Origin: DASXRC01 sp036506495
GTDB lineage: Bacteria; Actinomycetota; Actinomycetes; Mycobacteriales; Micromonosporaceae
DNA length: 50,858 bases
Direction: 5' to 3'
Assembly (NCBI GenBank): GCA_036506495.1
Contig: DASXRQ010000008.1
Span: 1-50,858 of the forward strand
In this document: positions 1 to 8,718 of the stretch, piece after piece
How the letters are laid out: every line of letters begins with the position of its first letter
How positions within the stretch are numbered: the first letter of the stretch is position 1
Position numbers and translations under genes: made by a program
Notes under the pieces: generated by a model
Database searches by the model: none
What the model was told of the DNA's origin: nothing
Seen by the model: only the letters and a program-made list of their open reading frames with translations

Positions 1-108
1 CGCCGCTCCAAACACCCCCCAAAAAGAAGGATGCAGTCGCTCGACTTGCATGTGTTAAGCACGCCGCCAGCGTTCGTCCTGAGCCAGGATCAAACTCTCC
101 AACAAAAA
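1..108 (-). rRNA. rrs: 16S ribosomal RNA, 5' end (truncated by window edge)
   Basis: Read on the minus strand, positions 98 to 62 carry the universal 16S 5' signature (AGAGTTTGATCCTGGCTCAG followed by GACGAACGCTGGCGGCGTGC), then the usual CATGCAAGTCGAGCG of variable region 1. Only about the first 108 bases are present; the rest runs off the left edge. The exact mature 5' end cannot be fixed by eye and is placed by analogy with other 16S genes, about 10 bases before AGAGTTTGATC. It lies downstream of tyrS on the same strand, behind its own leader and promoter. Confidence 0.97.
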
Positions 109-522
109 CCTGTCAAAGAAAACCCCGGCAAAAAGACACCCCAAAAAAGGTGCCCGCCAAAGAAAACCCCAAACGGGGCCAAACAATCAAACAACTGGCA
201 TATCAAACACCCTGTTGAGTTCTCAAAAAACAACCACACACCACAACAACCGTGGGGCGCAACCCCAGATCCTCGCACGCCGACGGCTCGGTCCTGCTCT
301 GATCGGGGAATCTGGCAGGCCGTCCGCATCGATCGATCTTGCGATCGCCGGTCTCGTCCGTTTCCCTGCCGGTCTTTAACCTTACCCGGCCGGGTCGACT
401 ACCGCCAAATCCGGCCGGACGGGCCGCCCAGCGGTCTTCCGCGGGCACGCAGAAACTACGCGCGCCCGGGAGTCACCGTCAAATCGCGGTGGCTTGGTCC
501 CCGTCACCTGATCGACGCGTGC
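109..522 (-). promoter_or_regulatory. rRNA operon leader and promoter region (414-base gap before tyrS)
   Basis: There is no credible gene in this gap. On the minus strand it holds a candidate sigma-A promoter: TTGGCG at 408-403, an 18-base spacer, and TAAGGT at 384-379. Downstream lies an AT-richer leader, unusual for this genome, with a BoxA-like antitermination element at 233-211. Closer to the 16S gene are A-rich stretches and complementary GGCCCCGTTTGGGG-type stems that probably belong to the RNase III processing region. Several rRNA promoters may be present; only one is proposed. Confidence 0.65.
211..233 (-). promoter_or_regulatory. BoxA-like rRNA antitermination element
   Basis: The minus-strand sequence TTTTTTGAGAACTCAACAG matches the BoxA/leader element found before 16S genes in actinomycetes, where Nus factors assemble to prevent premature termination. 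It sits about 100 bases ahead of the mature 16S, the expected place. Confidence 0.65.
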
Positions 523-1782
523 CTATCGCACCAGCTCGACGCCCGCGACCGTGCGCTTTCCACGCCGCAGCACGAGGAACCGCCCGTGCAGCAAGGCATC
601 GTCCGACACCGACGCGTCCACATCGGACACTTTGGCGTTATTGACGTACGCGCCGCCCTCGGCGATCACCCGGCGGGCCTCGTTCATGCTGGCGACAAGC
701 CCGGTCCGCTTGAGCAGGGCGGCGACCGGCGGCAGCTGTTGGCGTACCTCGGCGAGTCCGGCCTCGGCCAGTGCGGCGCGCAACGTCCCGGCGGCGAGCT
801 CGGCCAGGGCGCCGCGGCCGAACAGGGCGCGCGACGCCGCGACGACCTGCCGGGTCTCCACCTCGCCGTGCACGAGCGTGGTGAGCTCCTCGGCCAGCGC
901 GTGTTGCGCGTCCCGGGTGGCCGCGCGTTCCGCGGTCGCCCGCTCCAGTGTCTCGATCTCGGCGTGTGAACGGAAGCTGAAGTATCGCAGGTACCGGGAC
1001 ACGTCGCGATCATCGGTGTTGACCCAGAACTGGTAGAACGCGTACGGGCTGGTCAGCTCCGGATCCAGCCAGACGCCGCCGTCCTCGGTCTTGCCGAACT
1101 TGCTGCCGTCGGCCCTCGTGACCAGCGGCGTCACGAACGCGTGCACCGGACCGCCGCCGCGCCGCCGGACGTAGTCCACGCCCGCGGTGATGTTGCCCCA
1201 CTGGTCGGAGCCGCCGAACTGCAGCGTGCACCCGAACCGGCGGTGCAGCTCGAAGAAGTCGTTCGCCTGCAGCAGCTGGTAGCTGAACTCCGTGAAGCTG
1301 ATGCCGGACTCCAGCCGCGCCCGGACCACCTCGCGGGCCAGCATCTTGTTGACCGGAAAGTGTTTGCCGACCTCGCGCAGGAACTCGATCGCCGACATCT
1401 CGCCGGTCCAATCGAGGTTGTTCACCGGCACCGCCGCGTTGTCGCCGGCGTAGCTGAGGAACGGCGCGAGCTGGTCGCGGATCCGCCGCACCCAGTCGCC
1501 CACGACCTCGGGAGAGTTGAGGATCCGCTCGCTGGTCTCCTTCGGGTCCCCGATCATGCCGGTCGCGCCGCCGACTAAAAGCAACGGCCGCAGGCCGGCG
1601 AGCTGCAACCGACGCGCGGTGAGCACCTGCATCAGGTGCCCGACGTGCAGGCTCGCGCCGGTCGGGTCGAACCCGACGTAGAACGTCACCGGCCCCGCCT
1701 CCAGATGCTTGCGCAACTCGTCAAGGTCGGTCGCGTCCTGGATGAGGCCGCGCCATTGCAGGTCGTCGAGGAGTTCGCTCAC
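523..1782 (-). CDS. tyrS: tyrosyl-tRNA synthetase
   Basis: This class I aminoacyl-tRNA synthetase charges tRNA-Tyr with tyrosine in the cytoplasm. The 419-residue protein has the HIGH-type motif HVGH at residues 46-49, the tyrosine-binding GSDQWGN at 191-197, and a KMSKS equivalent KFGKT at 228-232. A C-terminal S4 RNA-binding domain (around 350-415) ends in FLVLRRGKRTVAGVELV. Length is normal for the bacterial TyrRS family. It lies 42 bases downstream of the DNA glycosylase gene and may be the last gene of the arg transcript. The gap ahead of the 16S gene holds the rRNA promoter. No T-box-like leader is seen in front of it. Confidence 0.97.
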   Translation of the reverse strand: MSELLDDLQWRGLIQDATDLDELRKHLEAGPVTFYVGFDPTGASLHVGHLMQVLTARRLQLAGLRPLLLVGGATGMIGDPKETSERILNSPEVVGDWVRRIRDQLAPFLSYAGDNAAVPVNNLDWTGEMSAIEFLREVGKHFPVNKMLAREVVRARLESGISFTEFSYQLLQANDFFELHRRFGCTLQFGGSDQWGNITAGVDYVRRRGGGPVHAFVTPLVTRADGSKFGKTEDGGVWLDPELTSPYAFYQFWVNTDDRDVSRYLRYFSFRSHAEIETLERATAERAATRDAQHALAEELTTLVHGEVETRQVVAASRALFGRGALAELAAGTLRAALAEAGLAEVRQQLPPVAALLKRTGLVASMNEARRVIAEGGAYVNNAKVSDVDASVSDDALLHGRFLVLRRGKRTVAGVELVR

Positions 1783-1824
1783 GACCGCGATTGTCCCCCA
1801 CGCGCGTCGGGAAATCGCATCCGG

Positions 1825-2484
1825 TTATCCGGGTGGGCGCGGCTGCCGCCGGACCTGACGGCGGTATGCGCTGACCGACGGCTCCCCGCCCAGCCAGAAC
1901 CGCCACGGGGTGTCGTGGCCGCCGGCCACGCCCACCCTAGGGCCGACCCGGACCAACGCCGGGTCGACCGGCGACGCAGGCGAGGCGAGCGCGATCGGTC
2001 CCGAGCCGTCGAGCAGCGACGTGCCGTTCGCGGAGCGGTCGATGCCTAGGGCCATGCACAGCCGGGCCGGGCCGCGGGCCAGCTCCGCGTCCCCGCGGGC
2101 GGTGGGCCGGCGCGCCCTCGCCGCTGCGACGCCGCCGACGACGGCGCCCGCTCGCAGCAGCACGGCCGAGGCCTCGCCGGGTCCACCACAGACCACGTTG
2201 AGGCACCAGTGCATGCCGTAGGTGAAATAGACGTACGCGTGCCCCGGCGGCCCGAACATCACCGCGTTCCGCGGGGTACGGCCGCGGTGCGCGTGCGAAG
2301 CCGGGTCGCCCCCGTGCCCCGCGTACGCCTCGACCTCGGTGAGGCGGACCGTGACGCCGCCGGCGGTGAGCAGGCACCCGAGCAGGCCGCGCGCGGCCGA
2401 TACGACCGGCCCGGCCAGCAGCTCGGCGAGGACGGGCGCGCCGCTCAGCGGGGGACCACCGACTGTGCCGCCCACGCTCGCCAC
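1825..2484 (-). CDS. mpg: 3-methyladenine DNA glycosylase (AAG/MPG family)
   Basis: This protein excises alkylated purines as the first step of base excision repair. The 219-residue protein has the family core: TEVEAY at 49-54, whose second glutamate and tyrosine correspond to the catalytic acid and intercalating tyrosine of human AAG, a downstream SHAHRGRTPRN, GHAYVYFTYGMHWCLN, and a late ARGPARLCMALGI. The proposed start is a GTG 40 bases inside the 3' end of argH; a second GTG at 2475 is equally possible. There is no convincing ribosome-binding site, so it is probably read by coupling to argH. Placement between argH and tyrS is metabolically unrelated to arginine. Confidence 0.9.
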   Translation of the reverse strand: MASVGGTVGGPPLSGAPVLAELLAGPVVSAARGLLGCLLTAGGVTVRLTEVEAYAGHGGDPASHAHRGRTPRNAVMFGPPGHAYVYFTYGMHWCLNVVCGGPGEASAVLLRAGAVVGGVAAARARRPTARGDAELARGPARLCMALGIDRSANGTSLLDGSGPIALASPASPVDPALVRVGPRVGVAGGHDTPWRFWLGGEPSVSAYRRQVRRQPRPPG

Positions 2485-3914
2485 CCGTCCAGCCGGTCCG
2501 TCACGGCGGCGAGCTGCTCGGCCACCGGGCCCGGTCCAGTCGAGCCCGGGGTCGTCCGCGCCGCGAGCGCCGACCGCACCGAGAGCACCTCGCGCACCGA
2601 CGGATCCAGGTGTGGGGACACCAGGCGCAGATCCTCATCGGTGAGCTCATCGAGGGCGCAGTCGCGGGCTATACAGAGCGCGACGAGCTGGCCGGTCGCG
2701 TCGTGGGCCTCGCGGAACGGCACCCCGCGGCGGACGAGCCAGTCAGCCACCTCGGTGGCCAGCGTGTAGCCGAGCGGAGCCGCGGCGACGAGCCGATCCA
2801 CGCGCACCGTCATCGTGGAGATCATTCCCGCGAGTGCGGGCAGCACGAGCGCGAGCGTGTCCACCGCGTCGAACGCGGGCTCCTTGTCCTCCTGCATGTC
2901 CCGGTCGTACGCCAGCGGCAGGCCCTTGAGCATGGTCAGCACGGTGACCAGGCCGCCGATGAGCCGGCCCGCCTTGCCGCGGGCGAGCTCGGCGATGTCC
3001 GCGTTCTTCTTCTGCGGCATGATCGACGACCCGGTCGCGAATGTGTCGTCCAGTTCCACCCAGCCGAACTCCTGGCTCGTCCACAACACCAGCTCCTCGC
3101 CGAGCCGGGACAGGTGTACGCCGGTGAGAGCGACCACGAAGAGGAACTCGGCCACGAAGTCGCGGTCGGCCACCGCGTCGATGGAGTTGGCCGCGGACGC
3201 GGTGAAGCCCAGTTCGCGCGCAACCTGGACCGGGTCGAGGGGCAGCGACGAGCCGGCGAGCGCGCCCGCGCCCAGCGGGCTGACCGCGGTCCTGGCGTCC
3301 CAGTCGCGCAGCCGGTCGAGATCGCGGAGCAGGGGCTGGACGTGCGCAAGCAGCTGGTGGGCGAGGCTGACCGGCTGGGCGTGCTGCAGATGGGTCATCC
3401 CGGGCGCCGGAGTGTCCAGGTGCCGGCCGGCCTGGTCCGCGAGTGCGTCCCCCAGCTCGACGACGGCGGCGGCCAGGCCACGCGCATGGTCGCGCAGGTA
3501 GAGCCGCAGGTCGGTGGCGACCTGGTCGTTGCGTGACCGGCCGGCGCGCAGCCGTCCGCCGAGCGCGCCGAGTCGCTCCAGCAGACCGCGCTCGAGCGCG
3601 GTGTGGACATCCTCGTCGTCCACGGTGGGCCGGAACCCACCGGAGGCACACGCCGCCTCGAGGTCGTCGAGCGCGGCCAACATCCGGCCGAGCTCGTCGG
3701 CGGTGAGCAGACCGGCCCTGGCCAGCACCCGCGCGTGGGCCCGGGACGCGGCCAGGTCGTACGGGGCGAGCCGCCAGTCGAACTGCACGCTGACCGACAG
3801 CCGGGCGAGGGCCTCGGCCGGCCCCGCGGCGAACCGGCCACCCCAGAGCCTGGTCGGGCTCTGGTCGGGGCCGCTGCTCGCGGCCGCGAAGGCCGGACCG
3901 CCAGGGTTCGTCAC
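2445..3914 (-). CDS. argH: argininosuccinate lyase
   Basis: It catalyses the last step of arginine synthesis, splitting argininosuccinate into arginine and fumarate. The 489-residue protein carries the fumarase/aspartase superfamily signature GSSIMPQKKN, preceded by the N-terminal RLWGGRF, the AGRSRNDQ loop and a THLQHAQPVSLAH segment. The GTG start at 3914 gives MTNPGGPAF; a longer reading frame upstream only overlaps argG in another frame. It follows argG after 26 bases, the only non-overlapping junction within the arg gene series, so it may have its own ribosome entry. Its end overlaps the glycosylase gene. Confidence 0.96.
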   Translation of the reverse strand: MTNPGGPAFAAASSGPDQSPTRLWGGRFAAGPAEALARLSVSVQFDWRLAPYDLAASRAHARVLARAGLLTADELGRMLAALDDLEAACASGGFRPTVDDEDVHTALERGLLERLGALGGRLRAGRSRNDQVATDLRLYLRDHARGLAAAVVELGDALADQAGRHLDTPAPGMTHLQHAQPVSLAHQLLAHVQPLLRDLDRLRDWDARTAVSPLGAGALAGSSLPLDPVQVARELGFTASAANSIDAVADRDFVAEFLFVVALTGVHLSRLGEELVLWTSQEFGWVELDDTFATGSSIMPQKKNADIAELARGKAGRLIGGLVTVLTMLKGLPLAYDRDMQEDKEPAFDAVDTLALVLPALAGMISTMTVRVDRLVAAAPLGYTLATEVADWLVRRGVPFREAHDATGQLVALCIARDCALDELTDEDLRLVSPHLDPSVREVLSVRSALAARTTPGSTGPGPVAEQLAAVTDRLDGWRAWAAQSVVPR

Positions 3915-3940
3915 GGCCGCAATTCTGCCCACCGTTCGGG

Positions 3941-5143
3941 TCAGCGGCCCAGCCGGGTGTCGCGGGCGGCCGCGAGCCGGCTCGGCAGCCCCCACAGCTG
4001 CACGAAGCCCTTCGCCAGGCTCTGGTCGAACGTGTCGCCGGTGTCGTAGGTGGCCAGCCCGAAGTCGTACAGGCTCGCCTCCGACCGCCGCCCCGTGACG
4101 ACCGCGCGGCCGCCATGCAGGGTGAGCCGCACCTCGCCGCAGACCCGCCGCTGGGTCTCCGCGATGAACGCCTCCAGCGCCCGCTTCAGCGGTGAGTACC
4201 ACAGCCCGTCGTACACCAGCTCGCCCCACCGCTGGTCGACCGTCTTCTTGAACCGGGCCAGGTCCCGCTCGACGGTCACGTTCTCCAGCTCCTGATGGGC
4301 GGTGATCAGCACGATCGCGCCGGGCGCCTCGTACACCTCGCGGCTCTTGATGCCGACCAGCCGGTCCTCGACCAGGTCGAGCCGGCCGACGCCCTGGGCG
4401 CCCGCCCGCCGGTTGAGCTCGGCGATCGCCTGGTACGGGGTGACGGTCTCGCCGTCGATCGCCACCGGTACGCCGGCGTCGAACGCGATCACCACCTCGT
4501 CCGGGTCGCGGGGTGTGGCCGGGTCGGCCGTGTACGCGTACAGGTCCTCCGTCGGCCCGTTCCAGATGTCCTCGAGGAAACCCGTCTCGACGGCGCGCCC
4601 CCACAGGTTCTGGTCGATCGAGTAGGGCGACGAGTGCGAGACGTCGATCGGCAGGCCCTTCTCATCGGCGTACCCGATGGCCTTGTCCCGGGTCCAGGCG
4701 AAGTCCCGGGCCGGCGCCACCACCCGCAGGTCGGGCGCGAGCGTGCCGATGCCGACCTCGAACCGGACCTGGTCATTGCCCTTGCCGGTGCAGCCGTGCG
4801 AGACGATCGTCCCGCCGTGCTGCCGCGCGGCGGCGACCAGGTGCTTGACGATGAGCGGCCGGGACAGCGCCGACACCAGCGGGTAGCGGTCCATGTAGAG
4901 CGCGTTCGCCCGGACGGCCGGCAGGCAGAAGTCCGTGGCGAACTCGTCGCGGGCGTCGACGACCTCGGCCTCCACCGCGCCGCAGGCCAGCGCCCGCCGA
5001 CGGATCGTGCCGAGGTCCTCGCCGCTCTGGCCCACGTCGAGCGCGACGGCGATCACCTCCGCGCCGGTCCGCTCGGCGAGGTACGGGATCGCGACGGAGG
5101 TGTCGAGCCCTCCGGAGTACGCGAGGACCACCCGCTCGGTCAT
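3941..5143 (-). CDS. argG: argininosuccinate synthase
   Basis: It condenses citrulline with aspartate using ATP to form argininosuccinate. The 400-residue protein has the N-type ATP pyrophosphatase loop AYSGGLDTSV at residues 8-17, then SHGCTGKGNDQVRFE and SPYSIDQNLWGR, all diagnostic of ArgG. The ATG start overlaps the argR stop in an ATGA quartet, so translation is coupled to argR. Length is typical of the family. Confidence 0.97.
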   Translation of the reverse strand: MTERVVLAYSGGLDTSVAIPYLAERTGAEVIAVALDVGQSGEDLGTIRRRALACGAVEAEVVDARDEFATDFCLPAVRANALYMDRYPLVSALSRPLIVKHLVAAARQHGGTIVSHGCTGKGNDQVRFEVGIGTLAPDLRVVAPARDFAWTRDKAIGYADEKGLPIDVSHSSPYSIDQNLWGRAVETGFLEDIWNGPTEDLYAYTADPATPRDPDEVVIAFDAGVPVAIDGETVTPYQAIAELNRRAGAQGVGRLDLVEDRLVGIKSREVYEAPGAIVLITAHQELENVTVERDLARFKKTVDQRWGELVYDGLWYSPLKRALEAFIAETQRRVCGEVRLTLHGGRAVVTGRRSEASLYDFGLATYDTGDTFDQSLAKGFVQLWGLPSRLAAARDTRLGR

Positions 5144-5658
5144 GTCGTGCTCCCTTCGGTGGTGAGGTCGTCGGCGCCGACCCAGCCCGCGAGCCGGGCG
5201 GCGAGCGTCGCCCCGGTCAACGGCTCCCGGGCCACGACGAGGATGGTGTCGTCGCCGGCGATGGTGCCGACGATCTCGGGCAGGCCGGAGCGGTCCAGCG
5301 CGCTGGCGAGGAACTGCGCCGCACCGGGGGGCGTACGCAGCACCGCCAGGTTGCCGCTGGCGTCGGTGCCGGTCAGCAGCTCGCGCAGCAGCCGCACGAG
5401 GCGGGCCGGCGCCTGCTCGGCGTGCCGCAGCGGGGACTGACCGTCCTCCGGGATCAGGTACAGCGCCGGCCCGCCGTCCGCGCCGCGTACCTTGACCGCC
5501 CGTAGCTCCTCCAGGTCGCGGGAGAGGGTCGCCTGGGTGACCTGGATGCCGTCGGCGGCGAGCAGCTCGCCCAGTTCGGTCTGCGAGTGGACCGGCTTGC
5601 TGCGGATCAGCTCGACGATGCGCGCGTGCCGCGCGGCCTTGGTGATGGGCGCGGTCAC
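5140..5658 (-). CDS. argR: arginine repressor ArgR
   Basis: This is the arginine-responsive transcription factor that represses the arg operon. The 172-residue protein has an N-terminal winged helix-turn-helix (SQTELGELLA and QATLSRDLEEL, about residues 25-52) and a C-terminal hexamerisation and arginine-binding domain ending in the hallmark GTIAGDDTILVVA. The GTG start overlaps the argF stop (GTGA). It is embedded in the operon it is expected to control, so autoregulation is likely. A candidate operator lies before argC. Confidence 0.95.
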   Translation of the reverse strand: MTAPITKAARHARIVELIRSKPVHSQTELGELLAADGIQVTQATLSRDLEELRAVKVRGADGGPALYLIPEDGQSPLRHAEQAPARLVRLLRELLTGTDASGNLAVLRTPPGAAQFLASALDRSGLPEIVGTIAGDDTILVVAREPLTGATLAARLAGWVGADDLTTEGSTT

Positions 5659-6593
5659 CGCGATCCCTCCGCGGCCCTGCCCACGAGCCAGGCGAGCAGC
5701 GCCTTCTGCGCGTGCAGCCGGTTCTCGGCCTCGTCGAGCACCGCGCTGTGCGGGCCGTCCAGCACCTCGTCGGTGATCTCCTCGCCGCGGTGGGCGGGCA
5801 GGCAGTGGAGCACGACGACTTCCGGGCCGGCGAGCGCGATCAGCTCCTTGTTGACCTGGTACGGCCAGAACGGCATACGCCGGTCCTGCCCGTCGGCCTC
5901 CTGCCCCATCGAGGTCCAGGCGTCGGTCGCGACGACGTCCGCGCCGGCGACCGCCTCGACGGGGTCCCGCAGCACCCGCACGGATCCCCCGGTCGTCGCG
6001 GCGATCTCAGCCGCCCTGGCCACCACCGCGGGCGACGGGTCGTGCCCGGCCGGTCCGGCGACCCGGACGTGCATGCCCGCGGTCGCGCCCGCGACCAGGT
6101 ACGAGTGGGCCATGTTGAAGCCGGCGTCGCCGACGAACGCGAGGGTCCGCCCGGCCGTGCCGCCGCACCGCTCCCGGACGGTCAGCAGGTCGGCCAGCAA
6201 CTGACAGGGGTGGAAGCCGTCGGTGAGCGCGTTGACGACGGGGACGGTCGCGGCGAAGGCCAGCTCGGCCAGCCGGTCGTCGCCGTACGTGCGGAAGACG
6301 ATCGCCGCGACGTACCGGGACAGCACCCGTCCGGCGTCCGCGAGCGTCTCCCCCCGGCCGAAGTGGGTCCCCTGCGACTCGACAACGATCGGGTTACCGC
6401 CCAGCTCCGCGATCGCCGCGTCGAACGACACCCGCGTGCGCAGGCTCTGCTTGTCGAACAGCACCGCGACGGAGCGGGGACCGGCCAGTGGGCGGGCGGC
6501 GTACCGGTCGGCCTTCAGCGCCTCGGCCAGATCCAGCACCTCGGCCTGCTCCGTCGGGGCGAGATCGTCGTCGCGCAGGAAGTGCCGGATCAT
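5655..6593 (-). CDS. argF: ornithine carbamoyltransferase (anabolic)
   Basis: It joins carbamoyl phosphate and ornithine to make citrulline; its carbamoyl phosphate must come from the carAB genes near 41.8-46.2 kb. The 312-residue protein has the ornithine-loop motif DGFHPCQ, TDAWTSMGQE, and the catalytic HCLPAHRGEEITD. The carbamoyl-phosphate loop reads SLRTR at residues 50-54 rather than the common STRTR; Ser, both Arg and the second Thr are kept, so activity is expected. ATG start, ATGA overlap with the argD stop. Confidence 0.95.
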   Translation of the reverse strand: MIRHFLRDDDLAPTEQAEVLDLAEALKADRYAARPLAGPRSVAVLFDKQSLRTRVSFDAAIAELGGNPIVVESQGTHFGRGETLADAGRVLSRYVAAIVFRTYGDDRLAELAFAATVPVVNALTDGFHPCQLLADLLTVRERCGGTAGRTLAFVGDAGFNMAHSYLVAGATAGMHVRVAGPAGHDPSPAVVARAAEIAATTGGSVRVLRDPVEAVAGADVVATDAWTSMGQEADGQDRRMPFWPYQVNKELIALAGPEVVVLHCLPAHRGEEITDEVLDGPHSAVLDEAENRLHAQKALLAWLVGRAAEGSR

Positions 6594-7810
6594 GCGGTGC
6601 CCTCCGTCGCGTCGCCCACCCGATCGAGCGCGTCGGGCAGCGCCGCCAGGAACTCGTCGGCCTGGCCGGACGACAGGATCAGCGGGGGCGCGAGCCGCAC
6701 CACATCGGGCCGTGGCGGGTTGACGAGGAATCCGGCCTCGCGCAGCGCGACCGCCACGTCGGCCGCCACCGGCGCGGTGAGGACGATGCCCAGCAGCAGG
6801 CCGGCGCCGCGGACCTCGGCGACGAGCGGGTGGTCGAGCGCCTCGATGCCGTGGCGCAGCCGCTCGCCGACGCGCTTGACGTGGTCGAGCAGCCCGTCGG
6901 CCGCGATGGTGCGCAGCACCGCCAGCGCGGCCGCGCAGGAGATCGGGTTGCCGCCGAACGTGCTGCCGTGGCTGCCGGGCGGCAGCAGGGCCGGCAGGTC
7001 GGCGACGGGCCCGTCGGCGAACACCAGGCAGGCGCCGATCGGCAGCCCACCGCCGAGGCCCTTGGCCAGCGTCACCACGTCCGGCGAGACCCCCTCTGCC
7101 TGATGTGCGAACCAGTGGCCGGTGCGCCCGATGCCGGTCTGCACCTCGTCGAAGACGAGCAGCGCGCCGTGCCGGGCTGTGATCTCCCGGGCCGCCGCGA
7201 GATACCCGGGTGGCGGCACCACGACGCCGGCCTCGCCCTGGATCGGCTCGAGGATCACCATGGCGGTGCGCTCGGTCACCGTATCGGCGAGCGCGTCGGC
7301 GTCGCCGTACCGCACGTGCGACACGTCGGGCGGCAGCGGCCGGAACGGGTCGACCTTGGCCGGCTGCCCGGTCAGCGCCAGCGCACCCAGCGTCCGGCCG
7401 TGGAAGGCACCGTCCGCGGCCACGACGTGCGTGCGGCGGCCGGCGCCGCCGGGGCCGCGCAGCCCGCGGGAGAGCTTGAATGCCGCCTCGTTGGCCTCCG
7501 CGCCCGAGTTGCCGAAGTAGACCGCGCCGGGCCGGCCGGTCAGCGCTAGCAGCAGCTCGGCCAGCGCGACCGGCGGCTCGGCGACGAACAGGTTGGAGAC
7601 GTGGCCGAGCGCGCTCACCTGCCGCGTCACGGCCTCCACGACGGCGGGATGGGCGTGGCCGAGCGCGTTGACCGCGATGCCGGCGAGCATGTCCACATAG
7701 GACCGGCCGGACTCGTCCCATACGATGGCGCCCTCGCCGCGCACGAGCGCGAGCGGCGGCGTGCCGTAGTTGTTGAGCATGGACCTCGTCCAGCGGTCTA
7801 CGAGCGTCAT
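6590..7810 (-). CDS. argD: acetylornithine aminotransferase
   Basis: This PLP-dependent class III aminotransferase converts N-acetylglutamate semialdehyde to N-acetylornithine. The 406-residue protein contains the cofactor-binding VYFGNSGAEANEAAFKL, FDEVQTGIGRTG, and the Schiff-base lysine in TLAKGLGGGLPIG. It starts at an ATG overlapping the argB stop. bioA in this window belongs to the same fold family but has biotin-specific motifs; the operon context settles this one as ArgD. Confidence 0.95.
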   Translation of the reverse strand: MTLVDRWTRSMLNNYGTPPLALVRGEGAIVWDESGRSYVDMLAGIAVNALGHAHPAVVEAVTRQVSALGHVSNLFVAEPPVALAELLLALTGRPGAVYFGNSGAEANEAAFKLSRGLRGPGGAGRRTHVVAADGAFHGRTLGALALTGQPAKVDPFRPLPPDVSHVRYGDADALADTVTERTAMVILEPIQGEAGVVVPPPGYLAAAREITARHGALLVFDEVQTGIGRTGHWFAHQAEGVSPDVVTLAKGLGGGLPIGACLVFADGPVADLPALLPPGSHGSTFGGNPISCAAALAVLRTIAADGLLDHVKRVGERLRHGIEALDHPLVAEVRGAGLLLGIVLTAPVAADVAVALREAGFLVNPPRPDVVRLAPPLILSSGQADEFLAALPDALDRVGDATEGTA

Positions 7811-8718
7811 GCGCCGCCCCCGACCCGGTCAGCGGTCACCATCGTGCCGAATCCCTCCGACGTGAAGACCTCCAGCAGCGTGGAGTGCGCGACCCGTCCG
7901 TCGACGACGTGCGCGGCCGGCACGCCCCCGCGCACCGCGCGCAGGCACGCCTCCATCTTGGGCACCATGCCGGCCTCGAGGCGAGGCAGGAGCGCGGCCA
8001 GCTCGTCCGCCCCGACGCGGGAGAGCACGCTGTCCGCGTCCGGCCAGTCGGCGTACAGGCCGGGCACGTCGGTGAGCACGACGAGCTTGCGGGCGCCCAG
8101 GGCCACCGCCAGCGCGGCCGCCGCGGTGTCCGCGTTCAGGTTGTGGAGGATGCCGTCGGCGTCCGGCGCGACCGTGGAGATGACTGGGATCCGGCCGGCC
8201 GCGATCAGGTCGGTGACCGCCGACGCCCGGACGGTGGCGACATCGCCGACCTGCCCGACGTCCACCGGCTCGCCGTCGACGTACGCCGGCCGCCGCACCG
8301 CGGTTAACAGCCTCGCGTCCTCGCCGGACAGCCCGACCGCGTACGGCCCGTGCTCGTTGATGAGGTTGACCAGTTGCCTGCCGACCTGCCCGACGAGCAC
8401 CATCCGGACCACGTCGGCGGCCTCCGCGGTCGTGACGCGCAGCCCACCACGGAACTCGGTCGCGATGCCGAGCCGAGCCAGCATCGCCGAGATCTGCGGC
8501 CCACCGCCGTGCACGACGACCGGCCGCAGCCCGGCGTACCGCAGGAAGACCATGTCGGCGGCGAACGCCCGCTGGAGCTCGGGGTCCACCATCGCGTGGC
8601 CGCCGTACTTGACGACGATCGTGGCCCCGTGGAAGCGGGCCAGCCACGGCAGCGCCTCGATAAGCGTCGCCGCCTTGGCCTGCGCCGCGGACAGGTCACG
8701 GGTCAGGGTCACGGTCAT
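7807..8718 (-). CDS. argB: acetylglutamate kinase
   Basis: It phosphorylates N-acetylglutamate, the second step of arginine synthesis and usually the feedback-inhibited one. The 303-residue amino acid kinase has VVKYGGHAM near the N terminus, VVVHGGGPQI, and LNADTAAAALAVALGARKLVVLTDVPG motifs spread over the ATP site. An N-terminal helix (about residues 8-25) ahead of the kinase core is the type found in arginine-sensitive hexameric forms, so feedback inhibition by arginine is likely. The start overlaps the argJ stop in ATGA. Confidence 0.95.
   Translation of the reverse strand: MTVTLTRDLSAAQAKAATLIEALPWLARFHGATIVVKYGGHAMVDPELQRAFAADMVFLRYAGLRPVVVHGGGPQISAMLARLGIATEFRGGLRVTTAEAADVVRMVLVGQVGRQLVNLINEHGPYAVGLSGEDARLLTAVRRPAYVDGEPVDVGQVGDVATVRASAVTDLIAAGRIPVISTVAPDADGILHNLNADTAAAALAVALGARKLVVLTDVPGLYADWPDADSVLSRVGADELAALLPRLEAGMVPKMEACLRAVRGGVPAAHVVDGRVAHSTLLEVFTSEGFGTMVTADRVGGGA

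Noticed and set aside
2610..3536. Long open frame on the plus strand opposite argH, and many similar ones opposite tyrS, argG, carB, pyrC, ribD and others
   Set aside because: These antisense frames arise from high third-position GC of the real genes. Their products are Arg/Gly/Ala-rich with no motifs, while the minus-strand frames match known families throughout.
5655..6593. Catabolic or non-OTC transcarbamylase because of SLRTR instead of STRTR
   Set aside because: Ornithine-specific motifs DGFHPCQ and HCLPAHRG and the operon position show it is anabolic ArgF; the changed Thr is not one of the essential Ser/Arg contacts.
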